A stretch of DNA of 6,754 bases from DAOUMU01 sp034409055 (GCA_034409055.1 DAOUMU010000561.1:1-6754); one strand, 5' to 3'. Shown: positions 1 through 5,930, counted from the first letter of the stretch. Notes: a model not told the origin generated them from the letters alone. Made by a program: numbers and translations.

Positions 1-80
1 AGGGGGCAGAGTGGCAAGGGGGCAAGGTGGCAAGGGGGCAGGGTAGAAGGTAGCGGGGTAGCAGGGTGGCAAGTAGCAAG
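1..80. repeat. G-rich degenerate 7/8-bp tandem array
   Basis: The first 80 bases are made of imperfect units close to AAGGGGGC, AAGGTGGC and GGGGTAGC, mostly 7-8 bp long and strongly G-biased on the plus strand. The array reaches the window edge, so its left end is unknown. Its style matches the heptamer array at 3519-3595, though the unit differs. It has several G-runs and no coding potential. Function is unknown; slippage-prone spacer DNA is the simplest reading. Confidence 0.6.
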
Positions 81-105
81 GACTTGACAGATTTTCCAGT
101 TGCTT

Positions 106-253
106 TGGAACAGGTAACTACCTACCATGTCATTCTGAACGAGCGCAGCGAGTGAAGAATCTCCTATTTCGCCTTGAATTTGTCCTCGTTGCCGGAGATT
201 CCTCGTCGCTGCGCTCCTCGGAATGACATGAGGGTAGGCAGTTACTGGAACAG
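106..253. mobile_element. MITE-like inverted-repeat element with 8-bp target duplication
   Basis: A 132-bp element (114-245) starts GTAACTACC and ends GGCAGTTAC. It is bounded by exact 8-bp direct repeats TGGAACAG at 106-113 and 246-253. Its arms (114-164 and 194-245) are long imperfect inverted repeats around a 29-nt centre, so single-stranded copies would fold into one long hairpin. It has no coding capacity, so it would be non-autonomous. From family knowledge, GTAA termini with 8-bp duplications are typical of IS66-family transposition; assigning this element there is inference. The inner arms resemble a dispersed palindrome (CATTCTGAACGAGCGCAG) that I recall from many environmental genomes. 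It lies 41 bp (32 bp after the right duplication) upstream of the adaptor gene's preferred ATG. Confidence 0.82.
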
Positions 254-285
254 ATTTGCAGCTTGAGTTGGTTGGTGCTAGACAC

Positions 286-1467
286 ATGAGATATATATCG
301 GCAATATTCTTTCTAATTCTCAGCCTCTTACTTTTCTCTGCTTGTACGCCCGATACGGGTAGTTTTTTCAGTCAAACCACGCCTACGCCCGAAGGTACGC
401 CTACGCCTTTACCGACGCCGATTAGAGTTTTTCAATCCACCGTCTCGGCCGATGGGCAGGTGGTATTACCGATTCCACCCCAGACTTTTAGCTTCCAATC
501 ATCCGGCCTGAGTGGCACCATTGAACAGATATACGTGGTGTCCGGCCAACGGGTTAAAGCGGGCGACTTGCTGGTTAAAATTGACGATACCGACCTGCGA
601 AACGCCCTGGCCAAAGCCGAGGCCAGTCTGGCTCTGTTGCAAGCTCAAATTGTCAATGAGGAAGCGCCGGCCCTGGCCGGCGATATTGCCGAGGCCCAGG
701 CTAATCTGGAGTCGGCCCAGGTTGAATTGGAACATTTGTTGAGTCTGCCGGCTGAAGAGGCCATTACCCAGGCGGCGGCCGATTTACGGTTGCGTGAAAT
801 CGAGTTGCAGCAGGCCCAGGAAGCCTACGATGCCGTGGCCTATGCCGAAGGCATTGGCTTAAGCCCGCAAGCGGCGGAGTTGCAAAGGGCCACCCTCAAT
901 TACGAGCGGGCCCAGGCCGTGTATGACGAGGCCGTTAAACCGGCTACGGAGGCCCAAATTGCTGCGGCTCGTCTGAAGGTTGTCCAGGCCCAAAATCAGT
1001 TGGATAAATTGTTGGCCGACCCGCGACCTGAAGCCCAGGCCGTGAACGAGGCCAAACTGCGGGAGGCCCAACTGCAAGTCGATGAAGCGCGTCTCAATCT
1101 GAGCAAGGCCCAACTATTTGCTCCCTGGGATGGGGTGGTGACGGCCATCAATGCCGCCCCAGGCATATCCACCAACAATGCCTCGATCACCATCGCCCAG
1201 ACCAAGGTCCTCCGCTTTGCCACCAGTAATTTTAGTGAGCGTAACCTGGCCGACATCCAGGTGGGCGACGAAGCCACGATTTTTCTAAAAACCTATCCCG
1301 GCGTTCCCTTCCCGGCCGTGATTTACCGCATTGAGTTGGAGTCAACCGCCAAAGATGGCGATACGGCCCTGTTCACCGTCTACCTGGATTTTAACAGCGG
1401 AGATTTTGAAGTTCGGCCCGGGATGACCGGCCGGGTTGAGATTACCATCGAGCCGGAACTTCAGTGA
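286..1467 (+). CDS. HlyD/MacA-type periplasmic adaptor, lipoprotein
   Basis: Predicted membrane-fusion/adaptor subunit of 393 aa, the type that links an inner-membrane ABC or other efflux component to extracytoplasmic parts. A lipoprotein signal (residues 1-19) ends in the lipobox LFSAC with Cys20, followed by a Thr/Pro-rich linker (31-45). The first biotinyl-lipoyl half is at about 77-101 (SGTIEQIYVVSGQRVKAGD). A long Ala/Gln/Glu-rich coiled coil runs about 103-277 with breaks near 153-160, 190-196 and 245-250. The second lipoyl half begins at LFAPWDGVVT (277-286), and a beta-barrel region runs to the C terminus. I chose ATG 286 because the lipoprotein signal starts cleanly there; a TTG at 256 would add ten residues in front of it. 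There is no strong Shine-Dalgarno. The stop overlaps the next gene's GTG. No MacB-like ATPase or permease is adjacent, so the transport partner and substrate are unknown. Confidence 0.88.
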   Translation: MRYISAIFFLILSLLLFSACTPDTGSFFSQTTPTPEGTPTPLPTPIRVFQSTVSADGQVVLPIPPQTFSFQSSGLSGTIEQIYVVSGQRVKAGDLLVKIDDTDLRNALAKAEASLALLQAQIVNEEAPALAGDIAEAQANLESAQVELEHLLSLPAEEAITQAAADLRLREIELQQAQEAYDAVAYAEGIGLSPQAAELQRATLNYERAQAVYDEAVKPATEAQIAAARLKVVQAQNQLDKLLADPRPEAQAVNEAKLREAQLQVDEARLNLSKAQLFAPWDGVVTAINAAPGISTNNASITIAQTKVLRFATSNFSERNLADIQVGDEATIFLKTYPGVPFPAVIYRIELESTAKDGDTALFTVYLDFNSGDFEVRPGMTGRVEITIEPELQ

Positions 1468-3524
1468 GTCTCGTACCGAAGAATTTACTCCAAAATTTAC
1501 TAAGGCACCGGTTAATCGCCGGAGGGCTGTTTGTGGCCAGCCTGAGCCTCTACGTCAGTACGCTGGCCCCGTCTGTGGTGGCCCTGTTTGACGATAGCCT
1601 GGAGTTTCAACTGGTCACCTACCAGTTGGGCATCGCCCATCCGACCGGCTACCCGCTCTACACCCTCCTGGGTAAATTATTTACCCTGTTGCCCGCCGGC
1701 AATGTGGCCTACCGGGTCAATTTAATGAGTGCCGTCTTTGGCGCGGCCACGGTGGCCTTGACCTACCTGTTGATTGTCCAGATTGCTGCCCCCGACAAGC
1801 TAAGTGCCGCGCCAATCAGCCCGTCAACGAATCAGCAGATCAATAAACATTCTGCCGGTGGCTATTCACCCTCTCCCTGGCCGATTCATCTGGGCGGGGC
1901 GATGGGGGCCTGTCTGCTGGCGGTTAGCCTGGTGTTCTGGCAGCAGGCGACCATAGCCGAGGTGTACACGCTGAATGCTTTTTTTGTGGTGGCTCTATTT
2001 CTGACTGCGGCCAGACTTCGGCAGCTTTCAAGGGGGATTTCGCCGGCAAATCGGCCGCATCATCAAGACCCGTCCGCTGATAAAAGTATGGCCGGAAACT
2101 TCCAAAGTCTTAACCGGGTGGGTGTGGAACACAGAAGGATTTTGTGGCTGGCCTTTCTGACCGGCCTGTCTTTGACTCACCATCGCACGATGCTTTTAGT
2201 TCTGCCGGCCCTGGCCTATTACCTTGATCTCATCCGGCGTGATCTGGTTTTTAACCGTAACAGGTTGGTGCTAAGCGGCTTGTTTGGCCTGTTGCCTCTC
2301 TTGCTTTATCTGTATTTGCCTCTGCGGGGACACGTCGGCTCATTGGACGGCACTTATGAAAACACCTGGGCCGGTTTCTGGCGACAGGTCAGCGCCAGCG
2401 GGTATGGCCTGTTTATTTTTGACAATCCCTTTGGCCACGAGCGCACCCCCGCCTTTTATTGGGATTTACTGGTAAGCCAATTTTACACAGCCGTACCGGG
2501 TTTCATCGGCCTTTTTTATCTGCTCTGGATGAGGCGGTGGAAGATGTTGGCCTTGACCGGCATCGCTTTTGTGACTTATACCGGCTTCAATCTCTTTTAC
2601 AAGGTCAGCGACATCGAGGTCTTTTTTATCCCTGTCTTTATTATCTGGGCCGTTTGGAGCGGCAGTGGCGCGGCTTTTTTATTGCATATTGCCTCGAGCC
2701 TGCCCCACAGGCCCTGGCGACCCGTTTGGGCCGGCGTCATTGGGCTCATGTTCGTTTTTATCATCGGGCAACTGTTTCAGGCCAACCAGGCTACTATCAG
2801 GGCGAGCTACACCTGGCGGGTGCACGATTACGGCCTGGACATCTTGCAGCAGCCGCTGCCGGCCGGGGGCCAGTCGGCCATTGCCGGTATTTTGGGGGAA
2901 ATGACTCTGCTGCGTTATTTCCAGCAAACGGAAGACCGGCGGCCGGACCTGGAACTGGTGGCCGCTGATTTGGAAGGGAACCGTCTGGCGGCGGTGGAGA
3001 AGTTATTGGCCCAGGGTAAATCGGTCTACCTGACCCGTGAGCTGCCGGGCACAGCCGAACGCTGGTCTCTCAATGCGGTCGGGCCGTTGATTCGGGTCGA
3101 TCCCGAGCCGGTGACGAGGCCACCTGAATTTTCGTTTGGGGTAGACCAGGTGGTCATTCCGGACATCAGGCTGTTGGGCTACGACCTGTCTCGTCCCCCG
3201 CACACCGGTCCGGGGCTGCCGCCGGTGCGCTTGACCCTTTTTTGGCAGGTGCTCTCTTCGCCGGTCTCCTCTTTGAAGGTTTCCGCTCGTCTGCTCAGCC
3301 CGGCCGGGGAGCCCCTGACGGCCACCGACGCCGTACCGGTCCATTTTGCCTACCCCACCATAGCCTGGCGCTCCGGCGAAATCATCTCCGACGTGTATGA
3401 CCTGGTTCTGCCCGTTGACACGCCTGCCGGTCCCTACACGCCTCTGCTGATCTGGTATGACCCGGCCCAGAATGCGGCTGAGGTGGGGCGGATTGAGTTG
3501 CAGCCGGTGGTGGTGGGGGAGTAG
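1464..3524 (+). CDS. DUF2723 / TMEM260-like GT-C glycosyltransferase, multipass membrane protein
   Basis: A 686-aa integral membrane protein of the DUF2723 (protein O-mannosyltransferase TMEM260-like) family, expected to transfer sugar from a polyprenyl-phosphate donor outside the membrane; the acceptor is unknown. Family hallmarks are TLAPSVVALFDDSLEF (33-48), whose acidic D43/D44/E47 fit the GT-C catalytic loop, then GIAHPTGYPLYTLLG (56-70), RVNLMSAVFGA (84-94) and YKVSDIEVFFIP (379-390). Around ten hydrophobic helices lie between 17 and 440. A soluble beta-rich domain (about 545-686) carries LLGYDLS, LTLFWQVL, PTIAWRSGEIISDVY and PAGPYTPLLIWY, as seen in Chloroflexota glycosyltransferases. 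Two hydrophilic loops (110-143 and 187-223) look inserted, the first containing an 8-bp tandem repeat. The GTG start overlaps the adaptor stop by 4 bases (GTGA), which suggests translational coupling. The TAG stop lies inside a heptamer array. Activity is inferred from family, not shown. Confidence 0.88.
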   Translation: MSLVPKNLLQNLLRHRLIAGGLFVASLSLYVSTLAPSVVALFDDSLEFQLVTYQLGIAHPTGYPLYTLLGKLFTLLPAGNVAYRVNLMSAVFGAATVALTYLLIVQIAAPDKLSAAPISPSTNQQINKHSAGGYSPSPWPIHLGGAMGACLLAVSLVFWQQATIAEVYTLNAFFVVALFLTAARLRQLSRGISPANRPHHQDPSADKSMAGNFQSLNRVGVEHRRILWLAFLTGLSLTHHRTMLLVLPALAYYLDLIRRDLVFNRNRLVLSGLFGLLPLLLYLYLPLRGHVGSLDGTYENTWAGFWRQVSASGYGLFIFDNPFGHERTPAFYWDLLVSQFYTAVPGFIGLFYLLWMRRWKMLALTGIAFVTYTGFNLFYKVSDIEVFFIPVFIIWAVWSGSGAAFLLHIASSLPHRPWRPVWAGVIGLMFVFIIGQLFQANQATIRASYTWRVHDYGLDILQQPLPAGGQSAIAGILGEMTLLRYFQQTEDRRPDLELVAADLEGNRLAAVEKLLAQGKSVYLTRELPGTAERWSLNAVGPLIRVDPEPVTRPPEFSFGVDQVVIPDIRLLGYDLSRPPHTGPGLPPVRLTLFWQVLSSPVSSLKVSARLLSPAGEPLTATDAVPVHFAYPTIAWRSGEIISDVYDLVLPVDTPAGPYTPLLIWYDPAQNAAEVGRIELQPVVVGE
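1814..1845 (+). repeat. Four-unit 8-bp tandem repeat inside the glycosyltransferase gene
   Basis: Four consecutive octamers, AATCAGCC, CGTCAACG, AATCAGCA and GATCAATA, place TCA exactly every 8 bp (1816, 1824, 1832, 1840). They encode part of the hydrophilic loop ISPSTNQQINKH between two membrane segments. Two other short tandem arrays in this window are intergenic, so this looks like the same kind of spacer repeat tolerated within a reading frame. The copies are degenerate, so chance similarity is possible. Confidence 0.45.
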
Positions 3525-3595
3525 GGAGTAGGGAGTAAGGAGTAGGGAGTAAGGAGTAGGGAGTAGGGAGTAGGGAGTAGGGAATAGGGAGTAGG
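3519..3595 (+). repeat. GAGTAGG heptamer array, 11 units, containing a stop codon
   Basis: Eleven uninterrupted 7-bp units fill 77 bp. Eight are GAGTAGG, two are GAGTAAG (3533, 3547) and one is GAATAGG (3582). The first unit supplies the glycosyltransferase codons GAG-TAG (stop at 3522-3524). The array ends one base before the stop codon of the convergent GNAT gene. GGG runs at 3559, 3566, 3573, 3580, 3587 and 3594 are separated by 4-nt loops, which satisfies the usual G-quadruplex pattern on the plus strand. No hairpin-plus-T-run terminator lies between the two convergent genes, so this array occupies that position. Confidence 0.92.
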
Positions 3596-3596
3596 G

Positions 3597-4454
3597 TTAT
3601 TTCAAATCTTTCCAGAGTATCGGCATACGCTGGCCGGTGTTGACGAAGCCGAAGCGGCGATAGAGGGAGTGGGAGCGATAGTTATCTTCCTGGGTGTTCA
3701 GGGTGACCTGGTTGACGCCCCTGGCCAGGGCATCGGTGATGGCCCAGTGGAGTAATTGAGTGCCGATGCCGTGTCCCTGATAACCGGGATGGACGGCCAG
3801 CCGGGTCAGGTGAGCGTGCTGGCCGTATATCTCGCACCACTCGTAGCCGACGATCCGTCCGGCCACCTCGGCGACCATAAATGAGTCGGCACTGGCCAGG
3901 GCTTCGCTGAATTTTCCGGCCGATTTTCGCCAGATGTGCTCAAAGGTGAGAGCATCCAGGGCCAATAAGGCCGGCAGGTCTTTATGGTGGGCGGTGCGCA
4001 TCGCGGCCGGGGCCGGCACAGCCGGGGGTGGTTCGACCCCAATGCGTTCAAAAACCACAATCCATTCCCGCGTTTCAAACCCGTGCCGCCGGAGTTCATC
4101 AACCAGCCAGTCAGCCCGGCCAATGTGAACCAGGTTCCATAAATTTTCAGTCCGGGCCGCTTGTTCGATGGCTGGCAGCAGCCGGTCAAGATAAGGCTTG
4201 ACGCTCCAGGTATCACGCAAACCGGCGGCAACGAATAAAGCAATATCCGGGGGCTGAGGTTCGATCACCATGAAGCCGCGCAGCCCGACCCGGTCCTCGG
4301 CCAAAACGCCTGGCATCGTCTTTATCTTGGCCCCTAGTTCAGGCGGGGGGAGATGGATGTAAACACGCCAGGCCGTATTTATCATCCGTAAGATGTGCCG
4401 AATATCGGTTTGAGCAATGGCCCGCACTCTGGCGGGCGAACTGACGATTGACAT
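3597..4454 (-). CDS. Two-domain GNAT family N-acetyltransferase
   Basis: A 285-aa cytoplasmic protein expected to transfer an acetyl group from acetyl-CoA to an amine; the substrate is unknown. The C-terminal GNAT domain (about 150-285) is canonical. It has a HLTRLAVHPGY beta4 strand (215-225), the acetyl-CoA pyrophosphate loop QGHGIG (226-231), then TLNTQEDNYRSHSLYRRFGF (251-270), with Asn258 and Tyr265 at usual GNAT positions. The N-terminal half (about 8-135) begins ARVRAIAQTDIRHILRMINTAW like a GNAT beta1-alpha1 and contains LVDELRRHGFETRE, a plausible end of a second fold, but no pyrophosphate loop, so it looks degenerate. The ATG at 4454 is kept because the fold starts a few residues later; there is no clear Shine-Dalgarno. 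It converges on the glycosyltransferase gene and has a good promoter of its own at 4489-4517. Confidence 0.85.
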   Translation of the reverse strand: MSIVSSPARVRAIAQTDIRHILRMINTAWRVYIHLPPPELGAKIKTMPGVLAEDRVGLRGFMVIEPQPPDIALFVAAGLRDTWSVKPYLDRLLPAIEQAARTENLWNLVHIGRADWLVDELRRHGFETREWIVVFERIGVEPPPAVPAPAAMRTAHHKDLPALLALDALTFEHIWRKSAGKFSEALASADSFMVAEVAGRIVGYEWCEIYGQHAHLTRLAVHPGYQGHGIGTQLLHWAITDALARGVNQVTLNTQEDNYRSHSLYRRFGFVNTGQRMPILWKDLK

Positions 4455-4474
4455 GGTGAATAGTTACGGTGAAT
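4455..4474. repeat. Direct repeat GGTGAAT around an element-end hexamer
   Basis: GGTGAAT occurs at 4455-4461 and 4468-4474, separated by AGTTAC, the exact terminal hexamer of the elements at 114-245 and 4575-4819. Seven-base direct repeats flanking only an element end look like the scar of an element that was almost fully lost. It abuts the GNAT start codon and so forms the end of that gene's 5' leader. The repeat is short, so this reading is tentative. Confidence 0.5.
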
Positions 4475-4488
4475 GTTATGATGAGGAG

Positions 4489-4517
4489 ATTGTAGGAGCG
4501 ACAGTCAATCATGTCAA
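4489..4517 (-). promoter_or_regulatory. Sigma70-type promoter for the GNAT gene
   Basis: On the minus strand a consensus -35 TTGACA (4517-4512) is followed after exactly 17 bp by TACAAT (4494-4489), one mismatch from the -10 consensus. Transcription would begin near 4482, giving a leader of about 28 nt before the ATG at 4454. That leader lacks a clear Shine-Dalgarno. The AT-rich heptamer array lies directly upstream of the -35, in the position of an UP element. Confidence 0.72.
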
Positions 4518-4520
4518 AGT

Positions 4521-4569
4521 TAACAATTAACAATTAGCAATTAGCAATTAGTAATTAACAATTCAAAAT
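4521..4569. repeat. AT-rich TAACAAT heptamer array
   Basis: Seven consecutive 7-bp units run TAACAAT, TAACAAT, TAGCAAT, TAGCAAT, TAGTAAT, TAACAAT, TCAAAAT (the last degenerate). The array stops three bases upstream of the GNAT -35 box (minus strand) and touches the second element on its other side. It is A/T-rich in a GC-rich neighbourhood, so it could act as an UP element or easily melted DNA. It resembles heptanucleotide tandem repeats known from cyanobacteria, but relationship is not established. Confidence 0.85.
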
Positions 4570-4574
4570 TCACC

Positions 4575-4819
4575 GTAACTACCTGACCAGTAAGCGTTCA
4601 GGGGGTAGGTCAGGTAGCATCCCTTCGACAAGCTCAGGACGCAGCCTGAGTAGACTGGAGCAGAGCGGAAGTCGTATCGAAGCCTGTCCTGAGCCAGGCC
4701 GAAGGGGGTGCGGCGAACGCGACGAATCTGGGCAAACCCGCACCCTTCGATACACGCTCCGCGTTACTCAGGATGCTAGCCTGAACGATTGAGGATATCG
4801 GTTATTGGTAAGCAGTTAC
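4575..4819. mobile_element. Second GTAACT-ended composite palindromic element
   Basis: About 245 bp begin GTAACTACCTGACC and end GGTAAGCAGTTAC. Both ends match the 114-245 element, including the asymmetry that the left end reads GTAACTA and the complement of the right end reads GTAACTG. The interior differs. It has a 10-bp perfect stem CTACCTGACC/GGTCAGGTAG (4579-4588/4608-4617), a CCCTTCGACAAGCTCAGGAC palindrome arm (4621-4640) matched by 4686-4706, and a CGAAGGG..TGCGG/CCGCACCCTTCG pair (4700-4713/4737-4749). No matching target duplication is visible (AATTCACC left, CAACACTC right). It lies 22 bp past the PotD stop and has no gene of its own. Confidence 0.65.
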
Positions 4820-4841
4820 CAACACTCAACAGGAGGACCAC

Positions 4842-5930
4842 CTACTCACCTGCGGCCAAAAAACGCTCCCATATCTGGGCGTGGAGTGCTTCTCCGGCGG
4901 GACTTAGGGGCAGCAGGATTTCGGCGTGTTGTAACATTTCAGAGGTAGGGAAGATGGCCGGATTGTCTCGAATCTCAGGCTCGACCAGGGGCATTGCCGC
5001 GTCGTTGGGTAACCAATAGTAGGTTTGGTTGATGATTTGGGCGCTGATTTCCGGCCGCAGCAGGAAATTGATGAGCATCTCGGCTGCTTCTTTGTTGGGC
5101 GAATTGGCCGGAATGACGAAGTTATCGCCCCAAAGCAGGCCGCCCTCTTCAGGCAGGACGTAGGTAATGGCCTCGTTCTGCTGGCGGCCCTCAATAACGT
5201 CGTCAGCCTGTCCCACGGAAATCACCGCTTCGCCACTGACCAGATGAGGGGCGGCCACCGCCGGTTCCCATTCCATGAGGGTGATGTGAGGCTTGAGGGC
5301 AATAAGCTGCTGTAAAGCTGCTTCCAGTTCCGCCGGGTTCTCGGAATTAAGCGAGTATCCCTGCGATTTGAGGGCGATGCCGAGCATGTAGCGCGAAAGG
5401 GGCCAGCCTGTCACTTTCCCGGCATAGCGCGGATCCCACAGGTCTGCCCAGCGGGTGACCGGTTCCTCTACCAGGTCCGTGCGGACGACAAGACCCGTGG
5501 TGCCCCAACTGTAAGGGATAGCATGGGCGTTGTTTGGATCATAGGCCAGGTCACGAAAATTGGGTGAGATATTCTTGAAGTTGGGTACATTGCGGTAATC
5601 AATCTCGGCCAGCAGCCCTTTTGCCACCAAATCCAGAATCAACTGATTTTCCAGGACAACCACGTCGTAGACTTGACCGGCCTCGATATCGGCCACCGCC
5701 TCTTCTTGCGACTCATAAGGCAGGTACGTGACGGCAAAGCCATACTCGGCCGTGAAAGCATCCAAAATGGTCTGCGAGATATCGCCTTCCCAGTTGCGGA
5801 GAATCAATTCTGTGGGCTGTGGCGTGGCCGTGGGCAGGGGTTGTAACATAGCTGCGGTACAGGCAGATAACAAACTCAAAATGATTGTGGAACCTAGTGT
5901 CAGACATAGCAGTTTGGCAGTGTGTTTCAT
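4842..5930 (-). CDS. PotD-like polyamine-type ABC substrate-binding lipoprotein
   Basis: A 362-aa extracytoplasmic solute-binding protein of the PotD/PotF family, which deliver spermidine or putrescine to an ABC importer. The signal peptide ends in LLSAC with the lipidated Cys24, then a Pro/Thr linker (31-40). Family segments are LRNWEGD (44-50), TYLPYESQEEAVADI (68-82), YDVVVLEN (88-95), IPYSWGTTGLVVRTD (138-152), WADLWDPRYAGKV (161-173), LPEEGGLLWGDNFVIPANSPN (259-279) and INFLLRPEISAQ (287-298). W267 and D269 line up with E. coli PotD W255/D257. The region around 236-245 (VISVGQADDV) lacks the Trp matching PotD W229, so ligand choice may differ. The ATG at 5930 has AAGGAG seven bases upstream. 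No permease or ATPase gene is in the window, so it is an orphan here. Length is normal for the family. Confidence 0.87.
   Translation of the reverse strand: MKHTAKLLCLTLGSTIILSLLSACTAAMLQPLPTATPQPTELILRNWEGDISQTILDAFTAEYGFAVTYLPYESQEEAVADIEAGQVYDVVVLENQLILDLVAKGLLAEIDYRNVPNFKNISPNFRDLAYDPNNAHAIPYSWGTTGLVVRTDLVEEPVTRWADLWDPRYAGKVTGWPLSRYMLGIALKSQGYSLNSENPAELEAALQQLIALKPHITLMEWEPAVAAPHLVSGEAVISVGQADDVIEGRQQNEAITYVLPEEGGLLWGDNFVIPANSPNKEAAEMLINFLLRPEISAQIINQTYYWLPNDAAMPLVEPEIRDNPAIFPTSEMLQHAEILLPLSPAGEALHAQIWERFLAAGE

Larger units (their letters stand above)
4461..4581. repeat. 14-bp perfect inverted repeat bracketing the GNAT promoter
   Basis: TAGTTACGGTGAAT at 4461-4474 is the exact reverse complement of ATTCACCGTAACTA at 4568-4581. 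The 93 bp between the arms contain the GNAT promoter and the AT-rich heptamer array. Each arm joins an element terminus (AGTTAC or GTAACT) to the same flanking heptamer. Such an arrangement could be a recombination substrate like an invertible promoter, or a by-product of two insertions or an inversion among element copies. No invertase gene is present in this window. Confidence 0.7.

Noticed and set aside
84..112. TTGACA hexamer as a -35 box for the adaptor gene
   Set aside because: No -10-like hexamer occurs 16-18 bp downstream, either with the element present or in the reconstructed empty site.
256..285. TTG start giving an adaptor with ten extra residues
   Set aside because: The extra residues precede a complete lipoprotein signal peptide that begins properly at ATG 286, and TTG lies only two bases after the element's target duplication.
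996..1277. 93-codon minus-strand open frame opposite the adaptor gene
   Set aside because: It is antisense to the coiled-coil and lipoyl coding region, and its composition is the complement of that coding bias.
2459..2968. 169-codon plus-strand open frame inside the glycosyltransferase gene
   Set aside because: It is an alternative frame of a well-supported membrane protein gene; its Arg/Gly/Ala-rich sequence shows no domain.
3519..3595. CRISPR array
   Set aside because: The units are 7 bp and contiguous with no spacers; this is a simple tandem repeat.
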